From: Portulaca oleracea
Lineage: Eukaryota > Streptophyta > Magnoliopsida > Caryophyllales > Portulacaceae
NCBI GenBank assembly: GCA_029582165.1
Contig: CM055868.1
Location: forward strand, 22,083,891-22,147,890
Length of the DNA: 64,000 bases
Direction of reading: 5' to 3'
Positions 24,101-34,689 of the stretch are shown in pieces. How positions within the stretch are numbered: position 1 is the first letter of the stretch; every line of letters starts with the position of its first letter. A program made the position numbers and the translations under genes. The notes under the pieces are model-generated. The model saw only the letters and a program-made list of their open reading frames with translations. It was not told the DNA's origin and made no database searches.

Positions 24101-25696
24101 GATAAGGAGTTTTATGCTCTCGTTCGGGCTCTAGATCATTGGTCACACTATTTGAGGCCGAGCCAGTTTGTCCTTCATTCCGACCATGAGGCGCTCAAAT
24201 ATTTGAATGGACAACACAAGCTTAGCTCCCGGCATGCCAATTGGGTTGAGTTCCTTCAAGGATTTAATTTTGTAGCGAAACACAAGAAGGGGAGTATAAA
24301 TGTGGTCGCCGATGCGCTTTCGAGGAGACACTCTCTTCTTTCCGTAGTTGAGGCGAGGGTACTTGGGTTTCAACACTTGAAGGAGTTTTATAAGGAGGAT
24401 GATGACTTTAAATCACACCTCGGTGGTGGTGATGGACCGTATTTGCTACAAGATGGATTTCTCTTCAAGGGCAACAAATTGTGCGTTCCAAAATGTCCGT
24501 TGAGAAAGCTTCTAGTGCGGGAGGTTCATGGAGGTGGACTCGCCGGTCATTTCGGTATCAATAAGACCACCGACATGTTAAAAGAGCACTTTTATTGGCC
24601 GAAGATGGGAGGCGATGTGCAGGACGTGATATCAAAGTGTATTATTTGCCACCATGCCAAAAGCCAGTTCCACCAAGGGCTTTATACACCCCTTCCGGTT
24701 CCGAATGGTCCGTGGGAGGATTTGAGTATGGACTTCATTGTAGCCCTTCCCCGAACCGTGCGTGGCAAGGATGCAATCCTAGTCGTCGTTGACCGTTTTT
24801 CTAAGATGGCGCATTTCATTGCCTGCGAGAAAACCGATGACGCCACACATATTGCCACCCTTTTCTTCCGAGAGGTGGTGCGTTTGCATGGAGTCCCGAG
24901 GACTATTGTGTCGGATCGTGATACTAAATTCATGGGTCACTTTTGGAGGTCTTTGTGGAAACTCTTGGGAACGAAGCTGTTATTTAGCACATCGCATCAT
25001 CCTCAAACAGACGGCCAAACTGAGGTAACTAACAAGACACTCATTACAATACTTCGTGGTCTTGTGAGTCGGAGTCTACGAGATTGGGATACCAAGTTAT
25101 GTCACGCCGAGTTTGCCTATAATCGGTCCCCCTCTCTTGCTACGGGTCATTCACCCTTTCAGACTTGCTATGGTATCAACCCCATAACTCCTATCGAGCT
25201 CCTTCCTCTTCCTCTAGAGTCGAGGGTTAGCTTTGAAGCAAGTGAAAAGGCCGCTGAGATCCAGAAGCTTCACTGGCAAATTCGGGAAAAGATCGAGCGC
25301 ACCAATGAACTTTATAAGGCCCGAGCCAACAAGCATCGTCGTGATATCACGTTCAAGCCCGGCGACTTGGTTTGGCTACATCTAAGGAAGGAACGGTTTC
25401 CATCCCGGAGGAGTAATAAGCTAAAGCCACGAAGCGAGGGACCGTTCAAAATTTTGGCCAAGATAAATGACAACGCTTACAAGCTTGATCTTCCGGGAGA
25501 CATCGGTGTTTCATCAACCTTCAACATCGGGGACCTCTCACCCTACATTGAGGATGTTGAACCCGACGTGGATTTGAGGGCAAATCCTCTTGAAGGGAGG
25601 ATGAAGAGGTCGGGTTCCTTTCTCCTCTGGTGGCCACCGCTGCGAATCGTCGGTCGAACCTCGAGTTGCAATTTCGGTCACCGAGTGGGAGGCTAG
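21195..25696 (+). pseudogene. gypsy Gag-Pol polyprotein, mostly open
   Basis: Gag starts at ATG 21195. It has an in-frame TGA at 21270 and a one-base frameshift near 21822, after which 21899-25696 is open (1265 codons). Residue numbers count from 21899: CCHC knuckle 102-115 (CFKCHGYGHFQADC); protease near 202 (LIIDGKCTNVAS, where related elements have DGGS, so the active-site loop looks damaged); RT catalytic YFDD 552-555; RNase H ([13 protein letters not shown]); integrase zinc region about 875-915; integrase catalytic blocks near 944 (MDFIVALPRT), 1004 (VSDRDTKF) and 1041 (TDGQTEV); GPF-type C-terminus (EGPFKILAKINDNAYKL) near 1180. The last 31 codons lie inside the 3' LTR. No canonical chromodomain is seen. 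Confidence 0.93.
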
Positions 25697-26516
25697 TCTC
25701 GGCCATCCGATGGATGGGCCGGGACTCCTTAGGGAGGGCCGCTCAACACCGACCCGGAGGCCCGGGATCCCGGCCGTCTTGAGACTAGAGCATAGAAGGT
25801 ATCGAGTGCGAGTGTTTAAAACCGGGATTAATAAAGCCTGTGGCACAACCGCGTGGTCATCGGGGCTCGCTCGACCGAGCCACATCCTGGCTCGCCTGAG
25901 CAAGGTTTCTGCCGAGGGTGAACTGGGCGCCAGGGGGCCTGCTCGCCCGAGCTGTTCCTTTTGCTCGCCCGAGCAACGTTCCTGTCAGGCTGTCATTGTG
26001 CGCACAACCACGCAGCGGAAGAACCGCCGCTCGGCGTTTCTCCCGCCGAGCCGGACTTCTGCCGAGATGCAGACACGCAACTCGCCGACGATCGACGACA
26101 GTGCGTAAGGCCCGCCGCCGAGCGCTTTCGCCGCCGAGGCCGCATTCGAAGAGACCTTTTTTCATGTTTTGGCTTAATTTTGGGTTTAGTATAAATAGCT
26201 TGTTATTATACTTCTCCAGGCACTTTTTGACTAATTAATGAATGTGCTTATGCATGGAATAGGGTTGCTCCCTTTCTCTCAAAATCTTGCTTTACTTTAT
26301 CCATTGATTAATGGTGGTGTTTGCAAGTCATCTCTTTATTGATCATTTGGTGGATTCTTCCTTTATGATGGTCATGGTGGGGTGCTAGGCCTTTGGTGGT
26401 GGAATCTCCTTTATCCAAGGTCATATTCAATCCTTTTGGGGTTTCAAGCTTTTGTTGATTGTTGATTCAAGATTCTCAAGCTAAGTCTACAATCTCTCCC
26501 ACCACGCCACGCTCCA
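25602..26516 (+). repeat. 3' LTR of the 20003-26516 gypsy element
   Basis: 915 bp; starts TGAAGAGGTC and ends CGCTCCA, followed by the duplicated GCTCC. It carries several GCTCGCCCGAGC-type palindromes near 25868, 25890, 25940 and 25965, and TATAAATA near 26190. Confidence 0.93.
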
Positions 26517-26749
26517 GCTCCCCCTTAATATTGTAACCATTTCCAATAACCTGCAAGACTCAATAAATTTGTTAGTCCTAAGTGAGGGTGTTCCCCGTCA
26601 ATATGTGCCATAAAAATAATCAATAACACTACTTATTTGAGTAGATCCATTTGTCAAGGTCCTTGATCCTAGGTTGGCCAAGGTCCTTGAGGGGTTCTTG
26701 TTGCTGATGTAAGTAATGTCCTTGATTGCTCCAAGCTCTCTTAAGCATT

Positions 26750-28500
26750 CACTCTCCTGGATGCTGAATATACCTGCAAAAATTTCTGACACCCTTCCTC
26801 AAGCCATAATTGACATTAAATTTAGGTTCTTGACTACTAGTAACAACCATGTTATGAGGTCTTGTTCCTTTTGGAACCCAAACTTGTACAATTTTAGAAC
26901 GATAATGGTTGAAGTAGTGAGATTTACCATATTTGCTTTGGGGAAGAGATGAATGACCTTGATATCTTGTCCCAAGATAGTTGTGTCGTTCTTGGTGCCA
27001 CGCACTGCTCATTAAGGTCCTTGTGTCGTCCTTGGTGCCTGGTTCTGATGGCTGGTCCTTGCGAGACAGAATGTCCTTGACGACAGTTTCGCTCCTTAAC
27101 AGGGGATGAGCTGTTATGCCACTTGCCAAGGTTTTCTTGATGCTTGGTTGCCTTAGCCAGAGACTTGTGACAATCATCAAGGTTGGCCTTGAGGTCTAGT
27201 ATTTCAGCTTTGAGAATGTCGACCCTGGAGGTAAGCCCTTCACATAATTTCTCCAATTTCTCATTGGTCTCTTTCATGCCTTTGTTGGTTTCTTTTAGTG
27301 ACCTAATCTCATTTAAATGCTTGTTCTCCCATCCTACAAACTTTAAAAGGCATTTTCCCAAGTACTTTTTAGGACAAGTGAGGAGATCATCAAATGTTAC
27401 CTCCCTTGATTCATCCTCGTCACTGTCTTGGTAGTCATCACTGGTTGCACCAACTTCCTCTGTGTCGTTGATGTCTTTTGTCATGATGCAATGACTAGTA
27501 GTCTCCTCATCATCACTCCATGTGGCCATGAGGGCCATGTGATTTCTCTTTTCTTTGTTCTTTCTGTGGTAGGGGCAGTCCATGATTAAGTGATCTGGGT
27601 CACCACAAAAAAAAAAAAAAACAAGAGAATGTGTTAGTCCTATTATTTGATGAGTCATTACCTCTTTGGTTGATTCGTCTGGATGAAGGTCCTGTAGAGG
27701 TATGGCTTTTCTTGCATGATTTCTTGAGATCCTTGACCATCAATGCCAAGATCCGGTTCTTATCATTGTTTTTAGGACCATAGATGTCCTTATGGGCTAC
27801 GTCTTCCTTTTCATTTTGCTCTTCCTGGAGACGCATTTCGTCAGCAAGAAGCTTTCCAATGAGGTCATCTAATTGGAGAGTTTCCACATTGTGAACTTCC
27901 TCTATTATAGTGACCTTTGATTCCCATTTCTTTCTTGTAAGACATCTGAGGACCTTGTGAACTTTTTCTTCATTGGAGTAGGTTTTCCCCAAGGACTTGA
28001 GATTATTGACTATGACAGTGAATCGTTTGTACATGTCCTTGACGGATTCTCCATTCTTCATTTTGAAGGATTCATAATGCTTGACATAATTGTCACGCCT
28101 TATTCTTTGAACTTGGCTCGTTCCTTCATATGTGGTCACTAAGGTATCCCACACCTATTTAGCTGTATCACAACCAGAGATAAATTCAAACTCATTAGAA
28201 TCAAGTCCACAGTAAAGGATATGTAATGCTTTAACATTTTTATCCACCTTTTTTGCTTCTTTAGCAGAATACTTGGATCTATCTTTGGGTTTCGTGATTT
28301 CTCTAATAGTGATCATGGGGACAAAGTCTCAATTCTCAATTCTATCCCAAAGGTCATAGTCTTGATCCATGATGAATGTCCTCATACGCTTCTTCCAGTG
28401 TGCAAATTTTGATCCTCTGAATAAAGGAGGACTGTTTAAGCAACGTCCTAGCCTATATCACCATCTTCGATCCCAGCCATGATCTTTACCACATAGCGCT
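26750..28500 (-). pseudogene. copia Gag, frameshifted, Pol absent
   Basis: Capsid-type Gag of Ty1/copia. The best block (28154-27600) has VWDTL-like WDTLVTTYEGTSQVQ, NYVKHYESFKMKNGESV and LDDLIGKLLADEMRLQEEQ. A zinc knuckle remnant follows (CGDPDHLIMDCPYH), disrupted by a long homopolymer (15 or more A on the plus strand near 27606). Next comes an acidic, coiled-coil-rich region (SLKETNKGMKETNEKLEKL) and finally QVWVPKGT near 26880, the linker that normally precedes the copia protease. The protease itself is missing. The N-terminal part (28155-28500) is in other frames with stops. Confidence 0.8.
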
Positions 28501-28526
28501 TAGCCTCTGAATCTTCAATGGACCAA

Positions 28527-28538
28527 GCTCTGATACCA
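28527..28538 (-). promoter_or_regulatory. Primer binding site of the copia element
   Basis: On the minus strand TGGTATCAGAGC, two bases from the 5' LTR; complementary to initiator tRNA-Met. Confidence 0.9.
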
Positions 28539-28540
28539 AT

Positions 28541-29116
28541 TGAAAAAACCCTAGGGGGTGAATAGGGTTATGAAATTTTCTGCACAAAATAGCAACTTGG
28601 TAAAGGACGTTAGGATCTTAATCCTTCTAGATTAAGATTCAATAAATGATAAAGGCAGTTTAAACTTTAAAGCGAGGAACAACAAAAGTAAACTGAATAA
28701 CCTCCTTTATCTTACTGAACTGGAACATAGAATAACCCAAGGTGAAGGACCTTAGGGTTTACAGTAGAACCTAACGCCTTTCAATGGACGCTTCTTATTC
28801 TGGAAAACACCCACCAAACTCAACTTTGGTGTAATCACTGATCGATCTTAAGTCCTTCTAGGAATCGATTACAAGAGTATCAACCGAATCCTAATTTCGT
28901 TAAGGAATTGATTACACTCAAACACACTTTCACTCAAACTCGGTTTTCTCACTCAAAAGAAAACTCAATCAAAACAGAGAACACTCTTCTTGTTTTGAAC
29001 ACCCGATTTCTTCCATGGAATCGTTGAATTTCTTTGTCCTTGATGGTCTTCTATTTATGCTACTTCCAGTCGTATATAGCCGTTTGAAGGATAGCTTCAT
29101 TCGGATACTTTTCTTC
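28541..29116 (-). repeat. 5' LTR of the copia element, truncated
   Basis: It matches the first part of 18902-19915 up to about 29108. The remaining roughly 440 bp are absent; another LTR starts at 29117. Confidence 0.85.
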
Positions 29117-30394
29117 TGATGTATATCCATCATGCCTCATTCTCAAACTTGGGAATTCAAGGTCCTTGATGAGTGCAATGAAGCTGTATCGGAAAACCCA
29201 AGGTCCTCGGTCTTGTTTTTGAAGTGTGATGATGAGGTTAATCTTGTTCTTTTGAGTTAGTACTTGTGGTTCCCTTATCTTTGGACGTCACATAGTCCAA
29301 CCATGAAGTCAAGAAGAACGCAAATAGATAGAATGTTATTCATCCAAAATGATGCCTATTCTGTTTGTGTCATTATCTCAAAGCTTAGACTTCTTCTTGA
29401 TGGGAATCAGCCTCCACAAGTCCAGTTGATCCAAGAGTGCTATCATTTGGTGGGAGCAATCAAGAAGGGCATTGATGTATAGGGAGGTCAAGGACATTCA
29501 TCCCATGCGATTTCCTTACTTATTGTCTCAATATCTCAACATTGAGATCTCTCCTCCATCCTTTGCCAAAGAGTCTTTTGTCGAAGGCTCGAAGGACCTT
29601 CCATAATGTCTATGCTTGCAAGCTTTGAAGGTCATTTGGATCTTGCACAGTCGTTTTGCTTCTGACGTGCAATAAGGTCCTTTATTTGGACAACCTTGAT
29701 ATTTTGGCGTTCTTTCAAGGGTATTTTGGTCTTTTTTCTTGGTATTCGGTTTTCTCATATTATGGGATGACCAAGGAAGACTCCAGCTGATTTGGAACAA
29801 AACCAAGCGTGTGTTTTCACTTGGCAACCAAGGATTGGGATCCAAGTGAACGACCTTGCTCCAATGGAGAAGTGCCACGTGTAATGCTCCTATTGGTCCT
29901 CCTTGCCACCCATTTGGACGAGTACTTCATGGTGAAGATATGTATTAGCCTAATCAGTTGTAATTAGTTTAATTAAGCAAGTTTAGGAGGTTTCTTCGTT
30001 GTTAGGAAACCTCACTCTAGATGGTTTAGCTACTAGTGTGCTTGCTTGCTAGCTTCCTTTATTTCAGTCGTGTACTATATAACTCATGTAATAGCATTCA
30101 GCCAACATACATGACTTTGATGAAATAGAAAGCTTTGAGCTTCTTTGTTTGTGAGTATCTAAAACTCTCATTTCTACTCCAGTATCTAGATTGGCAATCT
30201 AGTGGTGTTGTGTAGAACTTGATTTGATCTCTTTGGAAGGTGATTAATTTCTGTAACCAACGAGGTCATTCAAGCTTGCCCGAGTATTGATTCACTTGAA
30301 GGTGATTAAGTTCTGTAACAAGTGAAATCATACTTGATTCTATCTTTCCTTTCATTTGTTCTTGTTGTTTCTTTATCTTTGATGTTCTTTTGGC
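29117..30394 (+). mobile_element. LTR of a second family, 3' end deleted
   Basis: Starts TGATGTATATCCATCA. It shares two blocks with the solo LTR at 48035-49245: a GAGGTTTCTTC...TTAGGAAACCTCA stretch (29988-30013 here) and CTTTGTTTGTGAGTATCTAA (30141 here). TATATAA at 30077-30083 is a likely promoter. The end seen in the other copy (CACATACATCA) is missing: the sequence passes into Helitron coding DNA near 30394. A deletion appears to have removed this LTR's end, the outer copia LTR and part of the Helitron together. Confidence 0.6.
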
Positions 30395-31490
30395 CCTTAA
30401 GAAACGAAATTGTTGAGCTAACTGTGTTTGAAGGTCCAATTTCTGCATATGTATATGTAATAGAATTTGAAAAAAGAGGCTTACCACATGCTCATTTCTT
30501 GTTAATTCTAAAGTCATCACATAAACTTAATTCCCCTGAACAATATGATAACATTGTTTCCGCTGAAATATCTAATGAGCATGATAATCCACACTTATAC
30601 GCAGCTGTTCTCAAACATATGATGCATGGATCATGTGGACGTTTGAAAAAAAGATAACATCTGCATGAATAAAAAAACCGGACGTTGTAAGAATAAGTAT
30701 CCTAAAGAGTTCCGCCCCATGCATAACTACGCATGACAAAATTTCTTATCCGAAATACAGAAGGTGCAACATTGGAAGTAGTGCAGAAGTGCGTGGTCTC
30801 ATTTGGATAACAGATGGGTAGTACCTTATAATCCTTATTTGCTTGCTATGTTTGATTGTCATATAAATGTAGAAATATGCTCGACAATAAGTGCAGTTAA
30901 ATATTTATACAAATATATATATAAAGGTCATGATTGAGTAGCGCGCTTTTCAAATACTCTCCCAACATAAATCTGATGAAGTTGATGAAATTGCTGATTT
31001 TCAAAATGCAAGATTGATTTCTCCTCCTGAAGTTATGTGGAGAATTTATGGGTTTCGTTAAAATGAGATGTATCCCTCTGTACAAAGCTTGCAATTGCAT
31101 TTGGAAAATGAATATTGTGTTACATTTAAAGACAACAATGATCCTAATTATATCATTAATGATAATCTACTATCCAAAACACCCCTCACAGAATACTTTG
31201 AAATGAATAAAAGTGATCCAAATGTAAGAAAATTGTTTTACAAAAGCTTCCCCGAACATTGTGTTTGGGATTGCAAAAATAAATTTAGGCACTTAAGAAA
31301 ACAAAAAGATGTCATCGGACGAATTGTAGCCGCACACCCAACACAAGATGAAATATATTATTTACGTTTACTCCTATACCACGTTAAAGGTGCAACATCA
31401 TTCCAAGATTTAAGAACTTTTAATGGGTTTATAGCATCAACAATATCGCGAAGCTGCATTATTACATGGATTGCTGCAATCTGATCACTA
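30395..31490 (+). pseudogene. Helitron Rep (HUH/Y2) domain, interrupted
   Basis: The Rep domain nicks and rejoins single strands at the Helitron ends. The HUH motif is visible as PHAHF at 30484-30498 within EKRGLPHAHFLLIL. The two-tyrosine motif is visible as AVKYLYKYIYKGHD at 30893-30934. Between and after them several frames carry further Helitron blocks (FRPMHNYA, VVPYNPYLLAMFDCHINVE, FPEHCVWD, AAHPTQDEIYYLRLLL). Stops or frameshifts occur near 30655, 30740, 30937 and 31062. The domain order matches plant Helitrons; the protein is dead. Confidence 0.9.
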
Positions 31491-33075
31491 TCTTTATGAA
31501 ATCCTTGAAAAAGAATCAAATTATCAAATTCCATATACATTTCATTTATTGTTTGCTACTATCTTAGTTTATTGTGCTCTTAATGATCCAAAAAGGCTAT
31601 GGAAACGATATGAACAATCATTAACTGAAGATTATGCAAAAATACCTAACATTACAGAAAAAAAATAAGAGGAAAAGCGCTATAAAATATTGCCTCCATA
31701 TTAGATTCCATGGGTAAAAACATCAAAAACTATGCGCTCATTGATGAAGAAGTAAATCTGACTGAATGTGATGAAGCAACCAAAGAAATTAATGATGAAC
31801 TAAATGTAAAAATATCAGAGAAAGATCTTCTATCTGTAAATACATTAAACCCAGAACAAAAGCTCGCGTATGATATAATAATAAATAGAATATTTTCAAA
31901 ACGTCATGGATCATTTTTTATTGATGGTCCCAGAGGAACTGGAAAGACATATTTATATTGTGCGTTACTTGCTGTTGTTCGGTCAAAGGGATATATTGCA
32001 TTATCTACTGCATCTTCAGGAATAGCTGCATCAAACTTACCTCTCTGTAGAACATCACATTCAAGTTTTAAACTTCCACTTAATGTTGATGACAATACAA
32101 CTTGTAAATTGTAATATTACCAAAGAAAGCAGCGATGTCAAACTTTTAAAAGCGGCCAAACTTATTATTTTGGATGAAGCTTCCATGGCAAACAAACAGT
32201 TAATTGAAGCGCTTGACAGAACCCTTCGAGATATCACTTATTGTTGTCTACCGTTTGGAGGTAAAGTCATTATATTTGGAGGGGATTTCCGACAAGTATT
32301 ACCTGTAAATCCAAAATAGACCATAGAAGAGCAAATTGGTGCAAGTTTAGTTAAATCTTATCTTTGGCATGACTTAGAAAAGTTGAAATTAACGCAAAAT
32401 ATGCGTGCTAAAGATGATCCTATTTTTAGTGAATACTTACTACGTATTGGAAATGGAACAGAAAAAGTGAACATTGACGACCTGGTTGAATTACCATTAC
32501 ATATAGTATTACCATATACTGACGAAACCACATCCTTAAACGCATCGCAAAATCTTTTTCCCAATTTAAATGCATTTGCAACTAACCCAGAAAGTATGAT
32601 GCCACATGCAACATTAACTCCAAAAAATGATTATGTTGATGAAATAAATGAATTGCTTATAAAGAAGTTTCCTGGCACTGAAAAAATATACCATAGTTTT
32701 GACACAACTAAAGATCCTACTCAACAAGGTGAACATGAAGATTTTATAAATAGTCTCACGCCAAATGGTCTCCCTCCGCATATCTTAGCATGAAAACAAA
32801 ATTGTCCTGTTATATTATTGAGAAATATTTATCCCTCCAAAGGTCTATGTAATGGAACTCGTTTAATATGTCGAAGATTTGATAAAAATGTCATTGACTG
32901 TGAAATTGCAGTAGGTTATCATCGTGGAGAAAGAGTATTTCTTCCTAGAATCCCCTTAGAATCTTCAGATTCAGAAAAGTTTTCGATTCCATTTAAAAGA
33001 ACACAATTTCCTATGAGATTATGCTTTGCCATGACAATTAATAAAGCACAAGGGAAAACTTTAGAGCCGATTTAG
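31471..33075 (+). pseudogene. Helitron PIF1-type helicase, truncated at motif VI
   Basis: The helicase unwinds DNA during transposition. Walker A GPRGTGKT is at 31926-31949, the Walker B region LIILDEASM near 32163, then GGDFRQVLPV near 32279, LTQNMRA near 32391 and the motif VI region TINKAQGKT near 33039. Stops lie at 31668, 32114, 32319 and 32793. After TINKAQGKTLEPI the frame stops, and the usual ending with the ALSR block is absent. Within about 95 bases the sequence is host-gene intron and exon. This truncation is where the captured gene fragments begin. Confidence 0.9.
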
Positions 33076-33235
33076 TCTCGCTGATTATCAAAATGTGTCA
33101 TTGTTGCAGTGTTTTTAGCATATTCAGTATTCACTTCATGTTGTACTTTTTTTGTAATCATTACAGGCACGGCTAGAGAAAACAAATTTGAACCCTATAG
33201 AAGTTGCTACCATTGTAGTTGGAACTGTTTTAGCT

Positions 33236-34175
33236 GCCTCTAGATTAGCTTGGAAACTATACTCAACCAAGCCTAAATCTAGGTCTTCCCAGTACCCTAC
33301 CATGTGCATTTGGGTGGTTGATAAACGAGCAGGCTTGTCTAAGGCATCTAAGGATTCCTTTTTCGATATGTTACGTGCCGATGCGGTTCGATTGGTTCAC
33401 GTCCGCCACCCTGGTGTGGTTCATGTTGTTCAGACCATGGATGAGAGTAAAAATGTTATGGCTTTTGTCATCGGGCCCTTGTTTGCTTCCATTGCTAATG
33501 CTCTTAGCTTTCTTCATAGCATTCCCAATGTCCTTAAAGACCTCTCTGCCATTCAGAATGAAAATGAGTTTGTTGGAAGTCAATCCTGGCTTGCTTCAGC
33601 TTTCTGAGTCTTTGGATTTTCTTCACAATAATGCCCGCCTTATTCACCTGCTATTTCGCCTGAGGTTAGTCATCCCTTATATTATTATAATGGGCACCCA
33701 ATTCCTATCAGCTTTAACTATATATATGACTTTATATGCTTATGGTAATTACTAATACTGGGATGTCTCTTTAATAGTGGGAAAGTTTATCGGATTAAAG
33801 ATGTACCTACTTTTGATTACCATATGATCTCATCTAACTGGGTATTCTTGTTACAGAGTATCTTGACCACCGCAATTGAAGCATGGAAGCATGGTGGGTT
33901 TGGCTTTGCAATAATAACTCATTAGGCATCCTTTGGTTCTAATGTTCAAGCTTTCCATTATGTTATAGGCACAACCATTGCCTTGCTCTGATTTCCAATT
34001 ATTTGCTTTTACATCGGTTTGTTCAACTGTTCTTATATTTTAGCCATTGGGTTGCAAGAATATGATGTAGTGGATCCTCTTCTTCCTCTCCAGCTACCAC
34101 TCAATTACACAACACCTGAATTAGTGCAAAATAAGGCTTCATCAGGTGGATCCTACTCTGACATTTTCAGTATTG
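33236..34175 (+). pseudogene. SCY1-like protein 2 (SCYL2) pseudokinase fragment with introns
   Basis: SCYL2 is a clathrin-associated pseudokinase of post-Golgi traffic. Exon A (33236-33664) encodes [49 protein letters not shown] and, after a frameshift near 33545, LDFLHNNARLIH, with a GT donor at 33665. Exon B (33857-33961) has AWKHGGFGFAI. Exon C (34059 on) has YDVVDPLLPLQLPLNYTTPE and SDIFS. Acceptors and donors are intact at most sites, while an in-frame stop (TAG near 33925) and the frameshift show decay. Only the N-lobe to mid-kinase region is present. It sits inside a thiolase exon. Confidence 0.8.
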
Positions 34176-34467
34176 CATGCGGTTTTCCTGGTAAGTATCT
34201 TCATGAGTTTGATTGAAATCCATATTTTGACAAGTTAGCAATGTTGTCTACTTGAGGGAATTACTGAAACTTAATGTGTTTTTGCTAATTTTCCTCTATA
34301 TTGTTAACAGAAATTGTGCCTGTAAGAACGGTGAATAGGCAGTGTTCATCAGGCCTTTAGGCAAGTGGTTGATGTTACTGCTACTATCAAAGCTGAGTGC
34401 TATGAGATTGGTAAGAGGCATTAGCTGCTGCAATGTTGTCCTGCTATAACTCCATCAACCCCCACAC

Positions 34468-34484
34468 CCACCCCACCCCCCCCC

Positions 34485-34521
<37 letters not shown>
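34468..34521. repeat. C/A homopolymer block in a captured intron
   Basis: A run of about 9 C followed by a run of 30 or more A lies in the intron between the two thiolase exons. It may be a microsatellite or the tail of a small retroelement; length errors are likely here. Confidence 0.6.
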
Positions 34522-34525
<4 letters not shown>

Positions 34526-34689
34526 ATCAGATCTCTTGCAACTGTAGATGCGCACGTGACTGCTTCTTTGCATATGAAGGAATTACCTCCCCAAATTTTT
34601 GTCTTGCAGGCATTGAGGCAGGATTAGAATCCATGACAACAAAACCCCATGGCATAGAAAGGATCCATGTATCCCAGAGTATGTTCTTT

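Larger units (their letters stand above)
20003..26516 (+). mobile_element. Ty3/gypsy element with long, nearly intact Pol frame
   Basis: LTRs at 20003-20845 and 25602-26516, 5-bp duplication GCTCC at 19998-20002 and 26517-26521, primer site at 20848, gag and pol between, and a purine-rich tract (GAAGGGAGGA) before the 3' LTR. It inserted into the copia element. The terminal 350 bp of the LTRs are almost identical, but the GC-rich U3 parts differ by many small indels. Gag has a stop and a frameshift; Pol is open for 1265 codons. Confidence 0.95.
18902..29116 (-). mobile_element. Gag-only Ty1/copia element, nested host for other elements
   Basis: On the minus strand: 5' LTR (28541-29116, outer part lost), primer site (28527-28538), gag (about 28480 down to 26750), short spacer, polypurine tract, 3' LTR (18902-19915). 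A gypsy element sits at 20003-26516. After removing it, about 2.1 kb of internal DNA remains, all gag plus a linker. No copia protease, integrase or RT is present, so this copy depended on another element. The left flank GGGAA cannot be matched because the other end is deleted. Confidence 0.82.
33167..34678 (+). pseudogene. Peroxisomal 3-ketoacyl-CoA thiolase fragment, split by a SCYL2 insert
   Basis: Thiolase performs the last step of peroxisomal beta-oxidation. Exon piece one (33167 to about 33240, acceptor TTACAG) encodes [20 protein letters not shown]. The same exon appears to resume near 34174 with the GFP end of the AGFPE block, has an intact GT donor at 34191, and is followed by exons 34311-34410 (VPVRTVNRQCSSGL, containing the catalytic Cys motif of thiolases, then one extra base) and 34610-34678 (EAGLESMTTKP). 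Donor and acceptor sites are kept, so this came from genomic DNA, not from mRNA. The rest of the gene is absent. Family assignment is from recalled KAT2/PED1-type sequence. Confidence 0.75.
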
